Below are positions 45,074-56,167 of a stretch of DNA of 64,000 nt, piece by piece. The position numbers and the translations under genes are program-made. A model generated the notes under the pieces. It was not told the DNA's origin. It searched no databases and worked only from the letters and a program-made list of their open reading frames with translations. This DNA is from Thiothrix fructosivorans. GTDB taxonomy: Bacteria > Pseudomonadota > Gammaproteobacteria > Thiotrichales > Thiotrichaceae. Within the stretch, counting starts at the first letter, position 1. Each line of letters starts with the position of its first letter. The DNA lies in NCBI RefSeq assembly GCF_017349355.1, contig NZ_JAFMPM010000006.1:1860001-1924000 (forward strand), written 5' to 3'.

Positions 45074-46963
45074 TCAGGCGATCACGCCTTTTTCACGCAA
45101 CAACGCCTCAATCTCCGGCATAATCGTCACGTCATCAATGGTGGAAGGCACCACATACGGCTGCCCATTCACCATCTGCCGCAAGCTCTTCCGCAAAGTC
45201 TTACCCGAACGGGTTTTCGGCAAACGCTTAACGATGTGCGTTTCTTTGTAGCAAGCAATCGCGCCAATGCTGCTGCGGATCATCTGCGTCAGTTCCTTCG
45301 ACAAGGTTTCCTCGTCGATGTCCGCACCCGTTTTCAGCACGACCAGACCCATTGGCACTTGTCCTTTCAGGTCATCATCGCGTGCAATCACCGCGCACTC
45401 AGCAACAGACGGATGCCCGCCCACGACTTCTTCCATCTCGCCAGTAGACAAACGATGCCCCGCCACGTTCATCACGTCATCCACGCGACCCATGACGAAT
45501 ACATAGCCGTCTTCGTCGATGTAGCCGCCGTCGCCGCTAGCATAATAACCATCAAAGGTTTGCAGATAGCTGGATTTGAACTTCTCGACATCGCCCCAAA
45601 TCGTTGCCAAACAGCTTGGTGGCAATGGCAATTTCAGCGCAATGAAGCCTTGTTCATTTCTGCCCAACACTTGCCCGTTTTCGTCCAAAATCTGCACGTT
45701 GAAACCGGGGGTCGGCATGGTGGAAGAACCCAGCTTGACGGGCATTGGCTCAACCCCTTGCAGGTTGGCAGTAATGCCCCAACCCGTTTCGGTTTGCCAC
45801 CAATGGTCGATCACTGGCTTGCCGGTTTTTTCCATCATCCACTCTTGAGTCGGTGGGTCAAGGCGTTCGCCCGCCGAGAAGATGGTCAGCAAGCTGCTGA
45901 TGTCGTAGTTGTTGATCAGATCAGCATTCGGGTCATCTTTCTTGATGGCACGGAACGCGGTTGGTGCTGAGAACAAGCCTTTCACGCCGTACTCTTCAGT
46001 AATACGCCAGAATGCACCCGCATCCGGTGTCATAACCGGCTTGCCTTCGTACACAATCGTGGTGCAACCGCGCAGCAGCGGCGCGTACACGATATACGAG
46101 TGACCGACTACCCAGCCCACGTCAGACGCAGCCCAGAACACATCGCCGGGGTTCATATTGTAAATCGCCTGCATACTGTAATTCAGCGCGACAGCATGAC
46201 CGCCATTCTCACGCACCACGCCCTTAGGCTTGCCAGTTGTGCCAGACGTGTAAAGGATGTACAGCGGGTCAGTGCCTTTTACCGGAACGCAATCCGCCGG
46301 AGTAGCCGTTGCCATCAACGCATCCCAATCGTAGTCACGCCCTTCAATCAAGGGTGAAATGGCTTGCGGACGTTGGAAAATAATGCAGCTTTGCGGCTTG
46401 TGTGCTGACAAATCAATCGCTTTGTCGAGCAACGGTTTGTACTCAATCACGCGCTTGATTTCGATCCCGCAAGAGGCAGAAATCATCACTTTCGGTTGCG
46501 CGTCTTCGATCCGCTGTGCCAATTCAGGGGCGGCAAACCCACCAAATACCACGGAATGGATAGCACCCAAACGCGCAGTTGCCAACATGCTGATCACTGC
46601 TTCGGGGATCATTGGCATGTAAATGATAACGCGGTCGCCTTTTTCCACGCCCAAACCCGCCAACATACCCGCCGCTTTAGCGACTTCATCGCGCAATTCG
46701 GTATAGGTGTAGGTTTTCTTGGTGTCGGTAACTGGCGAGTCGTAAATGATCGCGACTTGATCGCCACGCCCATTTTCAACATGGTAATCCAGCGCCATGT
46801 ACGCGGTGTTCATTTCACCATCGGCAAACCAGTGGTAAATGCCGTGTTCGTCTTGCGACAGGATTTTCTCGGGGGCTTTGAACCACTTCAGATTGTCAGC
46901 TTTCTCTTTCCAGAAACCTTCTGGATCGTTCATCGAGCGGTCGTATTCTGCTTGGTAACTCAT
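45074..46963 (-). CDS. prpE: Propionyl-CoA synthetase
   Basis: 629 aa, full length AMP-forming acyl-CoA synthetase. Activates propionate to propionyl-CoA. P-loop YTSGTTGKPKG, motif YYASGDGGYIDEDGY, and the catalytic Lys in TRSGKTLRKSLR that is controlled by acetylation in homologues. VFWAASDVGWVVGHSYIVY is typical of PrpE/ACS. Last gene of prpB-prpC-acnD-prpF-prpE. Confidence 0.92.
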   Translation of the reverse strand: MSYQAEYDRSMNDPEGFWKEKADNLKWFKAPEKILSQDEHGIYHWFADGEMNTAYMALDYHVENGRGDQVAIIYDSPVTDTKKTYTYTELRDEVAKAAGMLAGLGVEKGDRVIIYMPMIPEAVISMLATARLGAIHSVVFGGFAAPELAQRIEDAQPKVMISASCGIEIKRVIEYKPLLDKAIDLSAHKPQSCIIFQRPQAISPLIEGRDYDWDALMATATPADCVPVKGTDPLYILYTSGTTGKPKGVVRENGGHAVALNYSMQAIYNMNPGDVFWAASDVGWVVGHSYIVYAPLLRGCTTIVYEGKPVMTPDAGAFWRITEEYGVKGLFSAPTAFRAIKKDDPNADLINNYDISSLLTIFSAGERLDPPTQEWMMEKTGKPVIDHWWQTETGWGITANLQGVEPMPVKLGSSTMPTPGFNVQILDENGQVLGRNEQGFIALKLPLPPSCLATIWGDVEKFKSSYLQTFDGYYASGDGGYIDEDGYVFVMGRVDDVMNVAGHRLSTGEMEEVVGGHPSVAECAVIARDDDLKGQVPMGLVVLKTGADIDEETLSKELTQMIRSSIGAIACYKETHIVKRLPKTRSGKTLRKSLRQMVNGQPYVVPSTIDDVTIMPEIEALLREKGVIA

Positions 46964-46985
46964 TGTAAACTCCTCCTCCTAACTA

Positions 46986-48164
46986 TTAAAAACTGTCGCC
47001 CGGAATGCGTACCCAGCCTTCCATCAACACCCGCGCACTGCGGCTCATCACCACTTTTTCCACTTTCCAATCGCCGTTGGTTGCGCTAGCAGCCGCACCC
47101 ACTTTCAAGGTACCGGAAGGGTGTCCGAAGGTCACAACACTACGATCACCACCGCCAGCGGCGAGATTAACCAAGGTGCCGGGAATCGCAGCCGCCGTGC
47201 CAATCGCCACCGCCGCCGTACCCATCATCGCGTGGTGCAATTTGCCCATCGACAAGGCGCGTACATTCAGGTCGATGTCAGTGGTATTAATCTGTTTGCC
47301 GCTGGATGACACGTAGGCGTGGGGTTTGCCAACAAACGCGACTTTAGGCGTGTGTTGACGACCTGCCGCTTCTGCAACGTCCGCAATCAGCCCCATTTTT
47401 ACCGCACCGTAAGCACGGATGGTTTCAAACATCGCCAGTGCTTTTGCATCGCCATTGATAGCTTCCTGCAATTCGCAGCCGGTGTAACCAATGTCTGCCG
47501 CATTCAGGAATACGGTGGGGATACCCGCATTGATCATGGTGGCTTGGAATGTGCCAACACCCGGTACTTCCAGCTCGTCCACCAGATTGCCAGTGGGGAA
47601 CATTGCGTCGGTAGCATCCACCGGGCTGATGAATTCCACCTGCACTTCTGCCGCCGGGAAGGTCACGCCATCCAGCTCGAAATCGCCAGTTTCCTGCACT
47701 TCGCCGTTGGTCATCGGCACGTTGGCGATGATGGTTTTCTGGATGTTTTTCTGCCAGATACGCACCACGGCAATGCCGTTTTGCGGTAAGCGTTCGGCAT
47801 CCACCAAGCCGTTATTGATGGCGAAAGAGCCGACCGCAGCGGTTAAATTGCCGCAGTTGCCGCTCCAATCCACGAACGCTTTGTCGATGGCAACCTGCCC
47901 AAACAGGTAATCGACATCGTGGTCGGGTTGCTCGCTTTTCGCCAGAATCACGGTCTTGCTGGTGCTGGAAGTCGCGCCACCCATGCCGTCGGTTTGTTTG
48001 CCGTAAGGGTCGGGGCTGCCGATCACGCGCAACAGGATTGCGTCACGCGCTGCACCGGGGACTTGCGCCACTTCTGGCAAGTCGGTCAGTTTGAAAAACA
48101 CACCCTTGGATGTGCCGCCACGCATATACGTAGCGGGGATTTTGATTTGGGGGACATGGGACAT
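46986..48164 (-). CDS. prpF: 2-methylaconitate isomerase PrpF
   Basis: 392 aa from ATG 48164, which overlaps the acnD stop (TAATG). Isomerises the methylaconitate formed by AcnD so it can be rehydrated. Typical PrpF start IPATYMRGGTSKGVFFKL, active-site Cys in DWSGNCGNLTAAVGSFAI, and GGGDRSVVTFGHPSGTL near the end. Confidence 0.94.
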   Translation of the reverse strand: MSHVPQIKIPATYMRGGTSKGVFFKLTDLPEVAQVPGAARDAILLRVIGSPDPYGKQTDGMGGATSSTSKTVILAKSEQPDHDVDYLFGQVAIDKAFVDWSGNCGNLTAAVGSFAINNGLVDAERLPQNGIAVVRIWQKNIQKTIIANVPMTNGEVQETGDFELDGVTFPAAEVQVEFISPVDATDAMFPTGNLVDELEVPGVGTFQATMINAGIPTVFLNAADIGYTGCELQEAINGDAKALAMFETIRAYGAVKMGLIADVAEAAGRQHTPKVAFVGKPHAYVSSSGKQINTTDIDLNVRALSMGKLHHAMMGTAAVAIGTAAAIPGTLVNLAAGGGDRSVVTFGHPSGTLKVGAAASATNGDWKVEKVVMSRSARVLMEGWVRIPGDSF

Positions 48165-50767
48165 TACGCTGCTGCTCCTTCGAGGAAGTCCTGCGCGAAA
48201 CGTTGCAATACACCGCCTGCGTTGTAGACGCGCACTTCCGCCGCAGTATCCAGACGGCAAGTCACCGGAATACGCACAGTTTCACCGTTTCTGCGATGCA
48301 TCACCACGGTCAGCTCAGCACGCGGCGCGAGTTCGCCTTCCACGTCATAGCTTTCGGTGCCGTCGATGGCGTAAGTCTTGCGCGTTTCGCCCGCTTTAAA
48401 CTCCAGTGGCAGCACGCCCATTCCAACGAGGTTGGTACGGTGGATGCGCTCGAAACCTTCCGCAACGATGGCTTCGACACCTGCCAGACGCACGCCCTTA
48501 GCTGCCCAGTCACGGCTGGAGCCTTGACCGTAATCCGCGCCCGCCACAATGATCAGCGGTTGCTTGCGTTCCATGTAGGTTTCGATGGCTTCCCACATAC
48601 GCATGACTTGGCCTTCTGGCTCGACACGTGCTAAAGAACCTTGCTTCACGTTGCCATCCACCACCGCCATTTCATTGATCAGCTTGGGGTTGGCGAAGGT
48701 GGCACGTTGCGCCGTCAAATGGTCACCACGGTGGGTGGCGTAAGAGTTGAAGTCTTCTTCCGGCAAGCCCATTTTGTGCAGGTATTCACCCGCTGCACTG
48801 TTCATCATGATCGCGTTGGAAGGCGACAAGTGGTCAGTGGTGATGTTGTCGGGCAACACCGCTAACGGCAGCATCCCTTTCAGCGTGCGCTCACCTGCTA
48901 ATGCACCTTCCCAGTAAGGCGGGCGGCGGATGTAGGTGGACATAGGCCGCCAGTCGTACAGCGGGCTTTTCGCCTGTTCGATCACGCCGAGGTCAAACAT
49001 GGGGATGTAGATTTGCTTGAACTGTTCCGGCTTAACGGAGGCGGCAACGATTGCATCGATTTCTTCGTCAGCAGGCCAGATGTCTTTCAACGTGATGGGG
49101 TTGCCATCTTTGTCCGTGCCCAGCACATCTTTTTCGATGTCGAAACGGATTGTGCCAGCAATTGCGTAAGCCACCACCAATGGAGGCGAGGCGAGGAACG
49201 CTTGTTTGGCATACGGGTGGATACGCCCGTCAAAGTTACGGTTGCCAGACAATACAGCGGTCGCGTACAGGTCGCGGTCGATGATTTCTTGCTGGATAAC
49301 CGGGTCGAGTGCGCCTGACATACCGTTACAGGTGGTGCAAGCAAAGCCGACGATACCGAAACCCAGTTGTTCCAGTTCCGTCAGCAAACCCGCTTCTTTC
49401 AGGTACAGCTCAGCAACTTTAGAACCCGGTGCAAACGAGGATTTGACCCACGGTTTGCGTACCAGACCCAGCTTGTTGGCATTGCGTGCCAGCAAGGCAG
49501 CGGCAACCACGTTGCGTGGGTTGGAGGTGTTGGTGCAAGAGGTGATTGCAGCGATGATGACTGCGCCGTCTGGCATTTTGCCTTCAGCTTCTTCGGCAAG
49601 GGCTTTATCCAGATCAACCGCAATACCGCGTTCTGCCAAGTCAGACGTTGGCAAACGACGGTGTGGGTTGGAAGGGCCTGCCATATTGCGCACCACGGTC
49701 GACAGGTCGAATTCCAGTACACGCGGGTATTTGGCGTTAACCAGTGCATCCGCCCACAAGCCGGTGGTTTTGGCGTAGTTTTCTACCAGCGCCACTTGCT
49801 CAGGTTCACGACCAGTCAGTTTCAGGTAGTCGATGGTTTGTTCGTCGATGTAGAACATGCCCGCAGATGCACCGAATTCCGGGGTCATGTTGGAGATGGT
49901 CGCACGGTCGCCGATGGTGAGGTTTTTCGCACCTTCGCCGAAGAATTCCAGCCAGGCAGAAACCACCCGTTCTTTGCGCAGGAATTCAGTGATGGCCAGC
50001 ACGATGTCAGTAGCAGTGATGCCCGGTTGGCGTTTGCCCGTCAGTTTCACACCGATAATGTCCGGCAGACGCATCATGGAAGGCAGACCCAACATGACGG
50101 TTTCCGCTTCCAGACCACCCACTCCAATCGCGATAACGCCGAGTGCGTCAACGTGTGGGGTGTGCGAGTCAGTGCCGACGCAGGTATCCGGGAACGCTAC
50201 GCCTTCACGCGCCTGAATCACCGGAGACATTTTCTCCAAGTTGATTTGGTGCATGATGCCGTTACCGGCTGGAATCACGTCGACGTTTTTGAACGCAGTC
50301 TTCGTCCACTCGATGAAGTGGAAACGGTCTTCGTTACGACGGTCTTCAATGGCGCGGTTTTTGGCGAAGGCATCGGGGTCAAAGCCACCGCATTCGACTG
50401 CCAGTGAGTGGTCAACGATTAGCTGGGTTGGTACGACCGGATTAACTTTCGCAGGGTCGCCGCCTTGGTCAGCAATCGCGTCACGTAGGCCAGCCAAGTC
50501 AACCAGTGCGGTTTGACCGAGGATGTCGTGGCACACCACGCGGGCGGGATACCACGGGAAGTCCAGATCCTGCTTGCCTTCGATGAGCTGCTTCAGGGAA
50601 TCAGTCAGCATCGCTGGTTCGCAACGGCGTACCAGTTGTTCTGCCAATACACGTGAGGTGTAGGGTAGGGTGTCGTAGCTGCCCGGTTGGATGGCTTCGA
50701 TTGCCGCACGAGTATCGAAGTAGTCCAGCGCAGTGCCGGGTAACGGTTTACGGTATTCAGTATTCAT
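48164..50767 (-). CDS. acnD: Fe/S-dependent 2-methylcitrate dehydratase AcnD
   Basis: 867 aa aconitase-superfamily enzyme. 4Fe-4S ligands are expected in AITSCTNTSNPRN and GFACTTCNGMSG. The start MNTEYRKPLPGTALDYFDTR and the SSRDWAAKGVRLAGVEAI motif of domain 4 match AcnD rather than AcnA. Dehydrates 2-methylcitrate; needs PrpF, which is translationally coupled after it. This is the prpD-independent version of the cycle. Confidence 0.94.
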   Translation of the reverse strand: MNTEYRKPLPGTALDYFDTRAAIEAIQPGSYDTLPYTSRVLAEQLVRRCEPAMLTDSLKQLIEGKQDLDFPWYPARVVCHDILGQTALVDLAGLRDAIADQGGDPAKVNPVVPTQLIVDHSLAVECGGFDPDAFAKNRAIEDRRNEDRFHFIEWTKTAFKNVDVIPAGNGIMHQINLEKMSPVIQAREGVAFPDTCVGTDSHTPHVDALGVIAIGVGGLEAETVMLGLPSMMRLPDIIGVKLTGKRQPGITATDIVLAITEFLRKERVVSAWLEFFGEGAKNLTIGDRATISNMTPEFGASAGMFYIDEQTIDYLKLTGREPEQVALVENYAKTTGLWADALVNAKYPRVLEFDLSTVVRNMAGPSNPHRRLPTSDLAERGIAVDLDKALAEEAEGKMPDGAVIIAAITSCTNTSNPRNVVAAALLARNANKLGLVRKPWVKSSFAPGSKVAELYLKEAGLLTELEQLGFGIVGFACTTCNGMSGALDPVIQQEIIDRDLYATAVLSGNRNFDGRIHPYAKQAFLASPPLVVAYAIAGTIRFDIEKDVLGTDKDGNPITLKDIWPADEEIDAIVAASVKPEQFKQIYIPMFDLGVIEQAKSPLYDWRPMSTYIRRPPYWEGALAGERTLKGMLPLAVLPDNITTDHLSPSNAIMMNSAAGEYLHKMGLPEEDFNSYATHRGDHLTAQRATFANPKLINEMAVVDGNVKQGSLARVEPEGQVMRMWEAIETYMERKQPLIIVAGADYGQGSSRDWAAKGVRLAGVEAIVAEGFERIHRTNLVGMGVLPLEFKAGETRKTYAIDGTESYDVEGELAPRAELTVVMHRRNGETVRIPVTCRLDTAAEVRVYNAGGVLQRFAQDFLEGAAA

Positions 50768-50775
50768 AATATTCC

Positions 50776-51924
50776 TTACCCACGCTCTGCCAATGGCATA
50801 AATTGCAGGTTTTCTGGACCCACGTAATTCGCACTAGGGCGAATGATCTTGCCGTCTTCACGCTGTTCGATGACGTGCGCACCCCAGCCAGTCACGCGGG
50901 AGATGACGAAAATCGGTGTGAACATATCGGTCGGTACGCCCATTTGTCCGTAGGACACTGCTGAGAACCAGTCCAGATTCGGGAACATCTTCTTCAGTTC
51001 CCACATGGTGCTTTCCAGACGATCAGCGATGTCGTACATCTTCATGTCGCCGTTTTCTTCGGCAAGCTGCTTGGCAACGCGCTTGATGACCACGTTGCGC
51101 GGATCAGCAATGGTATACACCGGATGCCCGAAACCGATGACGATTTCTTTCTTGGCAACGCGCTCGCGGATGTCAGCTTCGGCTTCGTCAGCACTGTTGT
51201 AACGGGTCTGAATACGTTGCGCTTCTTCGTTTGCGCCGCCGTGTTTGGGGCCACGCAATGCACCGATAGCACCCGTAATGCAGGAATGCATGTCAGAGTT
51301 CGTGCCAGCAATCACGCGTGCAGTGAAAGTAGATGCGTTGAATTCGTGCTCTGCGTACAGGATCAGCGAGGTGTGCATCGCACGTACCCATGATTCGCTG
51401 GGCTTTTCGCCGTGCAACAGGTGCAGGAAATGTCCGCCTACAGTTTCGTCGTCCGTTTCCACTTCGATGACTTTGCCATTGATGGCGTAGTGATACCAGT
51501 ACAGCAGCATGGAACCGAAGCTGGCAATCATGCGGTCGATGATGTTGCGGGCATCAGCGGCGGGGTGATGCTCTTTTTCAGGCATACATGCACCGAGCAC
51601 GGAACAGCCAGTACGCATCACATCCATCGGATGCGTGGACGGTGGCAGCGCTTCGAGAGCCTGTTTGACGGGCATCGGTAAGCCGCGTAAAGCTTTCAGC
51701 TTGGTTTTGTACGCTTTCAGCTCAGACGCATTCGGCAATTTGCCGTGCACGATCAGGTGAGCAATTTCTTCAAACTCAGCTTTTTCCGCAAAATCGAGGA
51801 TGTCATAACCACGGTAATGCAGGTCGTTACCTGTGCGCCCAACGGTACAAATGGCGGTATTGCCAGCAGCCGTGCCGGAGAGGGCAACGGATTTTTTAGG
51901 CTTAGGTAATGTTTGTTCTGACAT
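50776..51924 (-). CDS. prpC: 2-methylcitrate synthase
   Basis: 382 aa citrate-synthase fold. Condenses propionyl-CoA with oxaloacetate. Catalytic regions: His in [20 protein letters not shown] with [12 protein letters not shown], and [13 protein letters not shown]. The operon setting supports PrpC over GltA. Lies 11 bases after prpB. Confidence 0.94.
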   Translation of the reverse strand: MSEQTLPKPKKSVALSGTAAGNTAICTVGRTGNDLHYRGYDILDFAEKAEFEEIAHLIVHGKLPNASELKAYKTKLKALRGLPMPVKQALEALPPSTHPMDVMRTGCSVLGACMPEKEHHPAADARNIIDRMIASFGSMLLYWYHYAINGKVIEVETDDETVGGHFLHLLHGEKPSESWVRAMHTSLILYAEHEFNASTFTARVIAGTNSDMHSCITGAIGALRGPKHGGANEEAQRIQTRYNSADEAEADIRERVAKKEIVIGFGHPVYTIADPRNVVIKRVAKQLAEENGDMKMYDIADRLESTMWELKKMFPNLDWFSAVSYGQMGVPTDMFTPIFVISRVTGWGAHVIEQREDGKIIRPSANYVGPENLQFMPLAERG

Positions 51925-51935
51925 GGGTACTCCTC

Positions 51936-52832
51936 TTACTCTGCGCCTTTCTCGGCGAACAATTGATCCAGTTTCTGCTCGAAAGCGTGGTAGCCGATGG
52001 TGTCGTACAGTTCCATACGGGTTTGCATGGTGTCGATGACGTTCTTTTGCGTGCCTTCATTCAACAGGTGGGTGTAAACGTTTTCAGCCGCTTTGCACAT
52101 GGCGCGGAAGGCGCTCAGTGGATACAGCACCAATTGCACGCCAACCGCTGACAGTTCAGCCGTGGTGTACAGCGGGGTAGCGCCGAATTCGGTGATGTTG
52201 GCCAATACCGGTACTTTAATCACACTGGTGAATTCTGCGTACTGTTCCAGTTTGTTCATGGCTTCCGGGAAGATCATGTCGGCACCCGCTTCCACACACG
52301 CCATGGCGCGGTCGATGGCGGATTGCATCCCTTCCACCGCGAGTGCGTCGGTACGTGCCATGATGACGAAGCTGTCATCGGTACGTGCATCCACGGCAGA
52401 TTTCACGCGATCCACCATTTCGGAGAGGCTAACAATCGCTTTATTGGGGCGATGACCGCAACGCTTTTGCATCACTTGGTCTTCGATGTGGAAACCAGCC
52501 ACACCCGCTTGGATCATTTCGCGGGTAGCGCGGGCAATGTTGAATGTGCCGCCCCAGCCCGTATCAATGTCGACTAACAGCGGCGTAGAAGTGACCGCCG
52601 TAATGCGTTTGGCATCTTCGAGCACGTCGTGCAGGGTGGTAATGCCAAGGTCGGGAATGCCCAATGAGGAAGCTGCTACACCACCGCCTGACAGGTACAG
52701 GGCTTTGTGCCCAACCTTTTCCGCAATGATGGCACTGTTGGCAGTGACGGCCCCGACGACTTGCAGGGGAGCGTTGTCTTTAACTGCCTGACGCAGCTTT
52801 TGACCGGGTGATAAGTTTTGGTTTGCTGTCAT
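51936..52832 (-). CDS. prpB: 2-methylisocitrate lyase
   Basis: 298 aa from ATG 52832 preceded by GAGGAAA. Cleaves methylisocitrate to pyruvate and succinate. Isocitrate-lyase superfamily: [20 protein letters not shown], metal-binding [11 protein letters not shown], catalytic loop [10 protein letters not shown], and [12 protein letters not shown]. The first 53 bases overlap the end of the GntR regulator gene, implying coupled expression. Confidence 0.95.
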   Translation of the reverse strand: MTANQNLSPGQKLRQAVKDNAPLQVVGAVTANSAIIAEKVGHKALYLSGGGVAASSLGIPDLGITTLHDVLEDAKRITAVTSTPLLVDIDTGWGGTFNIARATREMIQAGVAGFHIEDQVMQKRCGHRPNKAIVSLSEMVDRVKSAVDARTDDSFVIMARTDALAVEGMQSAIDRAMACVEAGADMIFPEAMNKLEQYAEFTSVIKVPVLANITEFGATPLYTTAELSAVGVQLVLYPLSAFRAMCKAAENVYTHLLNEGTQKNVIDTMQTRMELYDTIGYHAFEQKLDQLFAEKGAE

Positions 52833-53499
52833 TTTCCTCATCCATCATTTCACTGATACTTTTCCATGCCCCGCTGATATGGCGACGCATGAGGATTTCC
52901 GCCAATTCACCGTCCCGCGCTGTTAGCGCATCGACGATGTGGCGGTGCTGTTGCAAAGCAGGGCGAGTCCGAGCGGAAAGTCGGCTCGTGCGGTAACGGC
53001 ACATGCGCAACAATTGGTATAACTCGCCTGCTAGCAGGTCGATCAACATCTGGTTACGGCTGCCCAGTGCGATCTGGTAATGAAAGTCGAAATCGCCTTC
53101 GCTCTGGACATAAATTTGTCCATCGGTAGCTTCAATTTGCTCGGCGTGTTTTTCGAGCAATAGCCGCAGTGTGTCAATTTCTGCATCCGTCATGCGTAAC
53201 GCAGCGGTGCGGCACGCCATACCTTCGAGTGCTTCACGTACCGCGTACAAGTCCGCCATCATGTCGCGGTCGAGCGTAACAACGCGTGCGCCCGCGTGTG
53301 GAATGCGTTTTACCAAGCGCATTCCTTCAAGTTGGCGTAAGGCTTCGCGCAAGGGGCCGCGCCCAATGCCGTAGCGTTCCGCCAAATCGGATTCGTTCAG
53401 TTTTTGTCCTTGGATGAGTTCACCCGTGATAATGGCTTGTGTCAATTTGGTTGACGCCACATCCGCCAGTGTCCCTTCCGGGGTGTGTAGTGCTAACAT
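52780..53499 (-). CDS. GntR/FadR-family regulator of the methylcitrate operon
   Basis: 239 aa from ATG 53499. N-terminal winged helix-turn-helix ([31 protein letters not shown]) and all-helical FCD effector domain ([11 protein letters not shown] near the end). First gene of the prp operon, as in pseudomonads, where it responds to methylcitrate-type intermediates. Overlaps prpB by 53 bases. Confidence 0.88.
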   Translation of the reverse strand: MLALHTPEGTLADVASTKLTQAIITGELIQGQKLNESDLAERYGIGRGPLREALRQLEGMRLVKRIPHAGARVVTLDRDMMADLYAVREALEGMACRTAALRMTDAEIDTLRLLLEKHAEQIEATDGQIYVQSEGDFDFHYQIALGSRNQMLIDLLAGELYQLLRMCRYRTSRLSARTRPALQQHRHIVDALTARDGELAEILMRRHISGAWKSISEMMDEENDSKPKLITRSKAASGS

Positions 53500-53514
53500 G
53501 GTGCTATTCTCAAT

Positions 53515-53528
53515 GATTGTTGACAATC
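53515..53528. promoter_or_regulatory. Palindromic operator upstream of the GntR gene
   Basis: GATTGT-TG-ACAATC is a perfect inverted repeat 15 bases before the regulator's ATG. It closely resembles the ATTGTCGACAAT-like box I associate with GntR-type prp regulators, so it is a likely autoregulatory site. Confidence 0.6.
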
Positions 53529-53641
53529 TTTTTCCAAATAATAACATTACAGGGGAAAAAGTGAAGTTTTTATTTGCTATTGTAGACAAAACAGCGGGGA
53601 GCGTTGCTGCTGGTGATCAAATGACCGTCAAGCGGTAAGTT

Positions 53642-53670
53642 TTGACATAACACCCTCAGAACAGTGATAA
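53642..53670 (+). promoter_or_regulatory. Sigma-70 promoter of galU
   Basis: TTGACA (53642-53647), 17-base spacer, TGATAA (53665-53670), 47 bases before the galU ATG. A consensus -35 box and ideal spacing. Confidence 0.7.
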
Positions 53671-53717
53671 AATGGCGCTGGTCGTCTTACTGATAGATTT
53701 CAAAGGAAACCTTGTTC

Positions 53718-54623
53718 ATGAATAAACATAAAGTCCGCAAGGCTGTCATTCCGGTTGCTGGTTTGGGTACGCGCATGTTGCCCGCCACCAAAGCTATCCC
53801 GAAAGAAATGCTGCCGATTGTTGACAAACCCTTGATCCAATACGTCGTGAATGAATGCGTGGCGGCGGGCATCAAAGAAATCGTGCTGGTCACGCATTCC
53901 AGTAAAAACTCCATCGAAAACCATTTCGATACCAGTTTCGAGCTGGAAACCATGCTGGAAAAGCGCGTTAAGCGCCAGTTGTTGGATGATGTGCGTTCGA
54001 TTTGCCCGCGTGACGTGACCATTATGCACGTTCGCCAAGGACAAGCGAAAGGTTTGGGTCATGCGATTATGTGCGCTTACCCGATTGTGGGGAATGAGCC
54101 ATTCGCCGTGGTGCTGCCGGATGTGATCATTGATGATGCCGCCAGCGACCTGAAAACAGATAATCTGGCGGCAATGTTGGAATTGTACGATGAAACCGGC
54201 TACAGCCAGATCATGGTTGAACCCGTGCCGATGAATAAAGTGTCATCTTATGGCGTGGTGGATATTAATGGGCAAACCTTGGCTGCTGGTGAATCCATTT
54301 CCATGACCGCGATTGTGGAAAAGCCGCCAATCAATGAAGCGCCGTCTAACCTTGCCGTGGTCGGGCGTTACGTCTTAGCGCCGCATACATGGGGTTGGCT
54401 GAAGCGCACGCCACTGGGTGCAGGCGATGAAATCCAGCTCACGGATACCATCGGTTTGCTCATGCGTGAATACCAAGTCAACGCGTTCCATATTACCGGC
54501 AAAAGCCACGACTGCGGCTCGAAAATGGGTTACATGATGGCGAACATTGAATACGCATCGCGTCACGGTGAAATCGGTGACCGCTTCAATGCGTTCCTGA
54601 AAGAGTACGTGAAAACGCTGTAA
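53718..54623 (+). CDS. galU: UTP-glucose-1-phosphate uridylyltransferase
   Basis: 301 aa from ATG 53718. Forms UDP-glucose for envelope polysaccharides. Nucleotidyltransferase motifs [35 protein letters not shown], and [20 protein letters not shown]. The stop overlaps the recD start by one base (TAATG). Confidence 0.95.
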   Translation: MNKHKVRKAVIPVAGLGTRMLPATKAIPKEMLPIVDKPLIQYVVNECVAAGIKEIVLVTHSSKNSIENHFDTSFELETMLEKRVKRQLLDDVRSICPRDVTIMHVRQGQAKGLGHAIMCAYPIVGNEPFAVVLPDVIIDDAASDLKTDNLAAMLELYDETGYSQIMVEPVPMNKVSSYGVVDINGQTLAAGESISMTAIVEKPPINEAPSNLAVVGRYVLAPHTWGWLKRTPLGAGDEIQLTDTIGLLMREYQVNAFHITGKSHDCGSKMGYMMANIEYASRHGEIGDRFNAFLKEYVKTL

Positions 54624-56167
54624 TGCCAGAGATTGCGCTTCCTCTCCATCCGCTCGATGAGCAGCTTGCCCGCTTGCTGAAACGGCTGGAGGGGGGCGCA
54701 AGTCCGCGTGGTTTGACGGCATTGGTACGGCATGTGAGTGCGCGTACCCGCGAAGGCGTGATTGCTGTGCCGTTAGCGGCTGCGCCAGCGGTGGATGTGG
54801 AGGTATTAATCGCCTCTGCTGTGGTGGGGCGCGAGGGGGATTACAAGCCGTTGATCCTCAGCGATACTCACGCATGGCTATACCGCTATTGGTCGTATGA
54901 ACAGCGGCTGGCAACGTGTATCCAAACTCGTATGCATGACGATACCTTGCTGATTATTTCCGGTGGCCCTGGTACGGGCAAAACCACCCAAGTCACGGGG
55001 ATGCTGGCTGACTTTATCGCGGGTGGTATTGCTCCGCAGCGTATTTTGCTGGCAGCCCCCACGGGCAAAGCGGCAATGCGGATGCAGGAATCCATTCGTG
55101 ATACGCGCCAACGCGAGAACATCACTTGCCCAATGCCGGAGCAAGCCAGCACCTTGCACCGCTTGCTGGGTTTTATGCCTAACCGTGTCGGGTTTCGCCA
55201 TCACGCCCACAATCCTTTGCCTGCCGATGTGGTGATTGTCGATGAAGCGTCGATGATCGACATTTCCATGATGACGCATTTGTTTGAAGCCGTGCCGCCT
55301 CGCGCCAAGCTGATTTTGCTGGGTGATAAAGATCAATTGGCATCGGTGGAAACGGGGTCGATTTTCCGCGATTTATGCAGTGGTAATGCCTTGGCAAAGC
55401 AGATGTTGTTGCTGCAAACCAGCTACCGTTTTACCGACACCGATGGCATTGGACAGCTTGCTCAAGCGATTCGTGCGGATGATGAAATACGTTTGCTGGA
55501 GGTGTTGGCGTCGCCTGCTTTTCCCGATGTGATCTTGGATGAATCACCGACGGGGTTGGATGCGGAATGGGTGCGTGCGGGGTGGCAAGCGTATGTGGCA
55601 GCGGTCAAGACGGGTGAGATGGACGCTATTTTTACCGCGTTTAACGCCTTACGCATCCTCACGCCGTTACGGCAAGGGCGGCAGGGTGTGGAGTCGTTGA
55701 ATGCGTGGGTGGATGGGATGATGCAACGCTTGCTGCCGCTGCATGAGGGGGCGCAACGTCCGTGGTACGTCGGCAGACCGGTGATGGTGACGCAAAACGA
55801 TTACCGTCAGAATTTATTCAATGGCGATATTGGGATTGTGTTGCCGAATGAGGCGGGGGAATTGCGGGTGTGGTTTCCGGCGGGGGCGGCGGGGGAATAC
55901 CGTGCGGTTGCGCCAATCCGCTTGCCTGCGCATGAAACGGCGTGGGCAATGACCATCCATAAAAGCCAAGGCTCGGAATTTACGCGGGTGTTGCTGATTT
56001 TGCCGGAAGCAGAAGACTTACCGTTGCTAGGGCGCGAATTGCTGTATACGGCAGTGACACGGGCAAAGCAAGGTATTCACATCCTCGCCAGCCGCGCTAT
56101 GTTAGCGAAGGCGTTACACACGGTAACGCCACCGTCGTCACAATTACAGGAACGCTTGCTGGCTTAG
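54623..56167 (+). CDS. recD: RecD-type helicase (exodeoxyribonuclease V alpha subunit)
   Basis: 514 aa SF1 helicase. Walker A GGPGTGKTTQVTGM, ATPTGKAAMRM-like APTGKAAMRMQE, DEASMIDISMM, GDKDQLASVETGSIF, and C-terminal MTIHKSQGSEFTRV with TAVTRAK. In RecBCD it is the fast 5'-3' motor. Slightly shorter than E. coli RecD (608 aa), and recB/recC are not adjacent in this window; coupled to galU instead. Confidence 0.88.
   Translation: MPEIALPLHPLDEQLARLLKRLEGGASPRGLTALVRHVSARTREGVIAVPLAAAPAVDVEVLIASAVVGREGDYKPLILSDTHAWLYRYWSYEQRLATCIQTRMHDDTLLIISGGPGTGKTTQVTGMLADFIAGGIAPQRILLAAPTGKAAMRMQESIRDTRQRENITCPMPEQASTLHRLLGFMPNRVGFRHHAHNPLPADVVIVDEASMIDISMMTHLFEAVPPRAKLILLGDKDQLASVETGSIFRDLCSGNALAKQMLLLQTSYRFTDTDGIGQLAQAIRADDEIRLLEVLASPAFPDVILDESPTGLDAEWVRAGWQAYVAAVKTGEMDAIFTAFNALRILTPLRQGRQGVESLNAWVDGMMQRLLPLHEGAQRPWYVGRPVMVTQNDYRQNLFNGDIGIVLPNEAGELRVWFPAGAAGEYRAVAPIRLPAHETAWAMTIHKSQGSEFTRVLLILPEAEDLPLLGRELLYTAVTRAKQGIHILASRAMLAKALHTVTPPSSQLQERLLA

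Noticed and set aside
49367-50407. 346-codon open frame opposite acnD
   Set aside because: Antisense to a clear aconitase-family gene; composition of a shadow.
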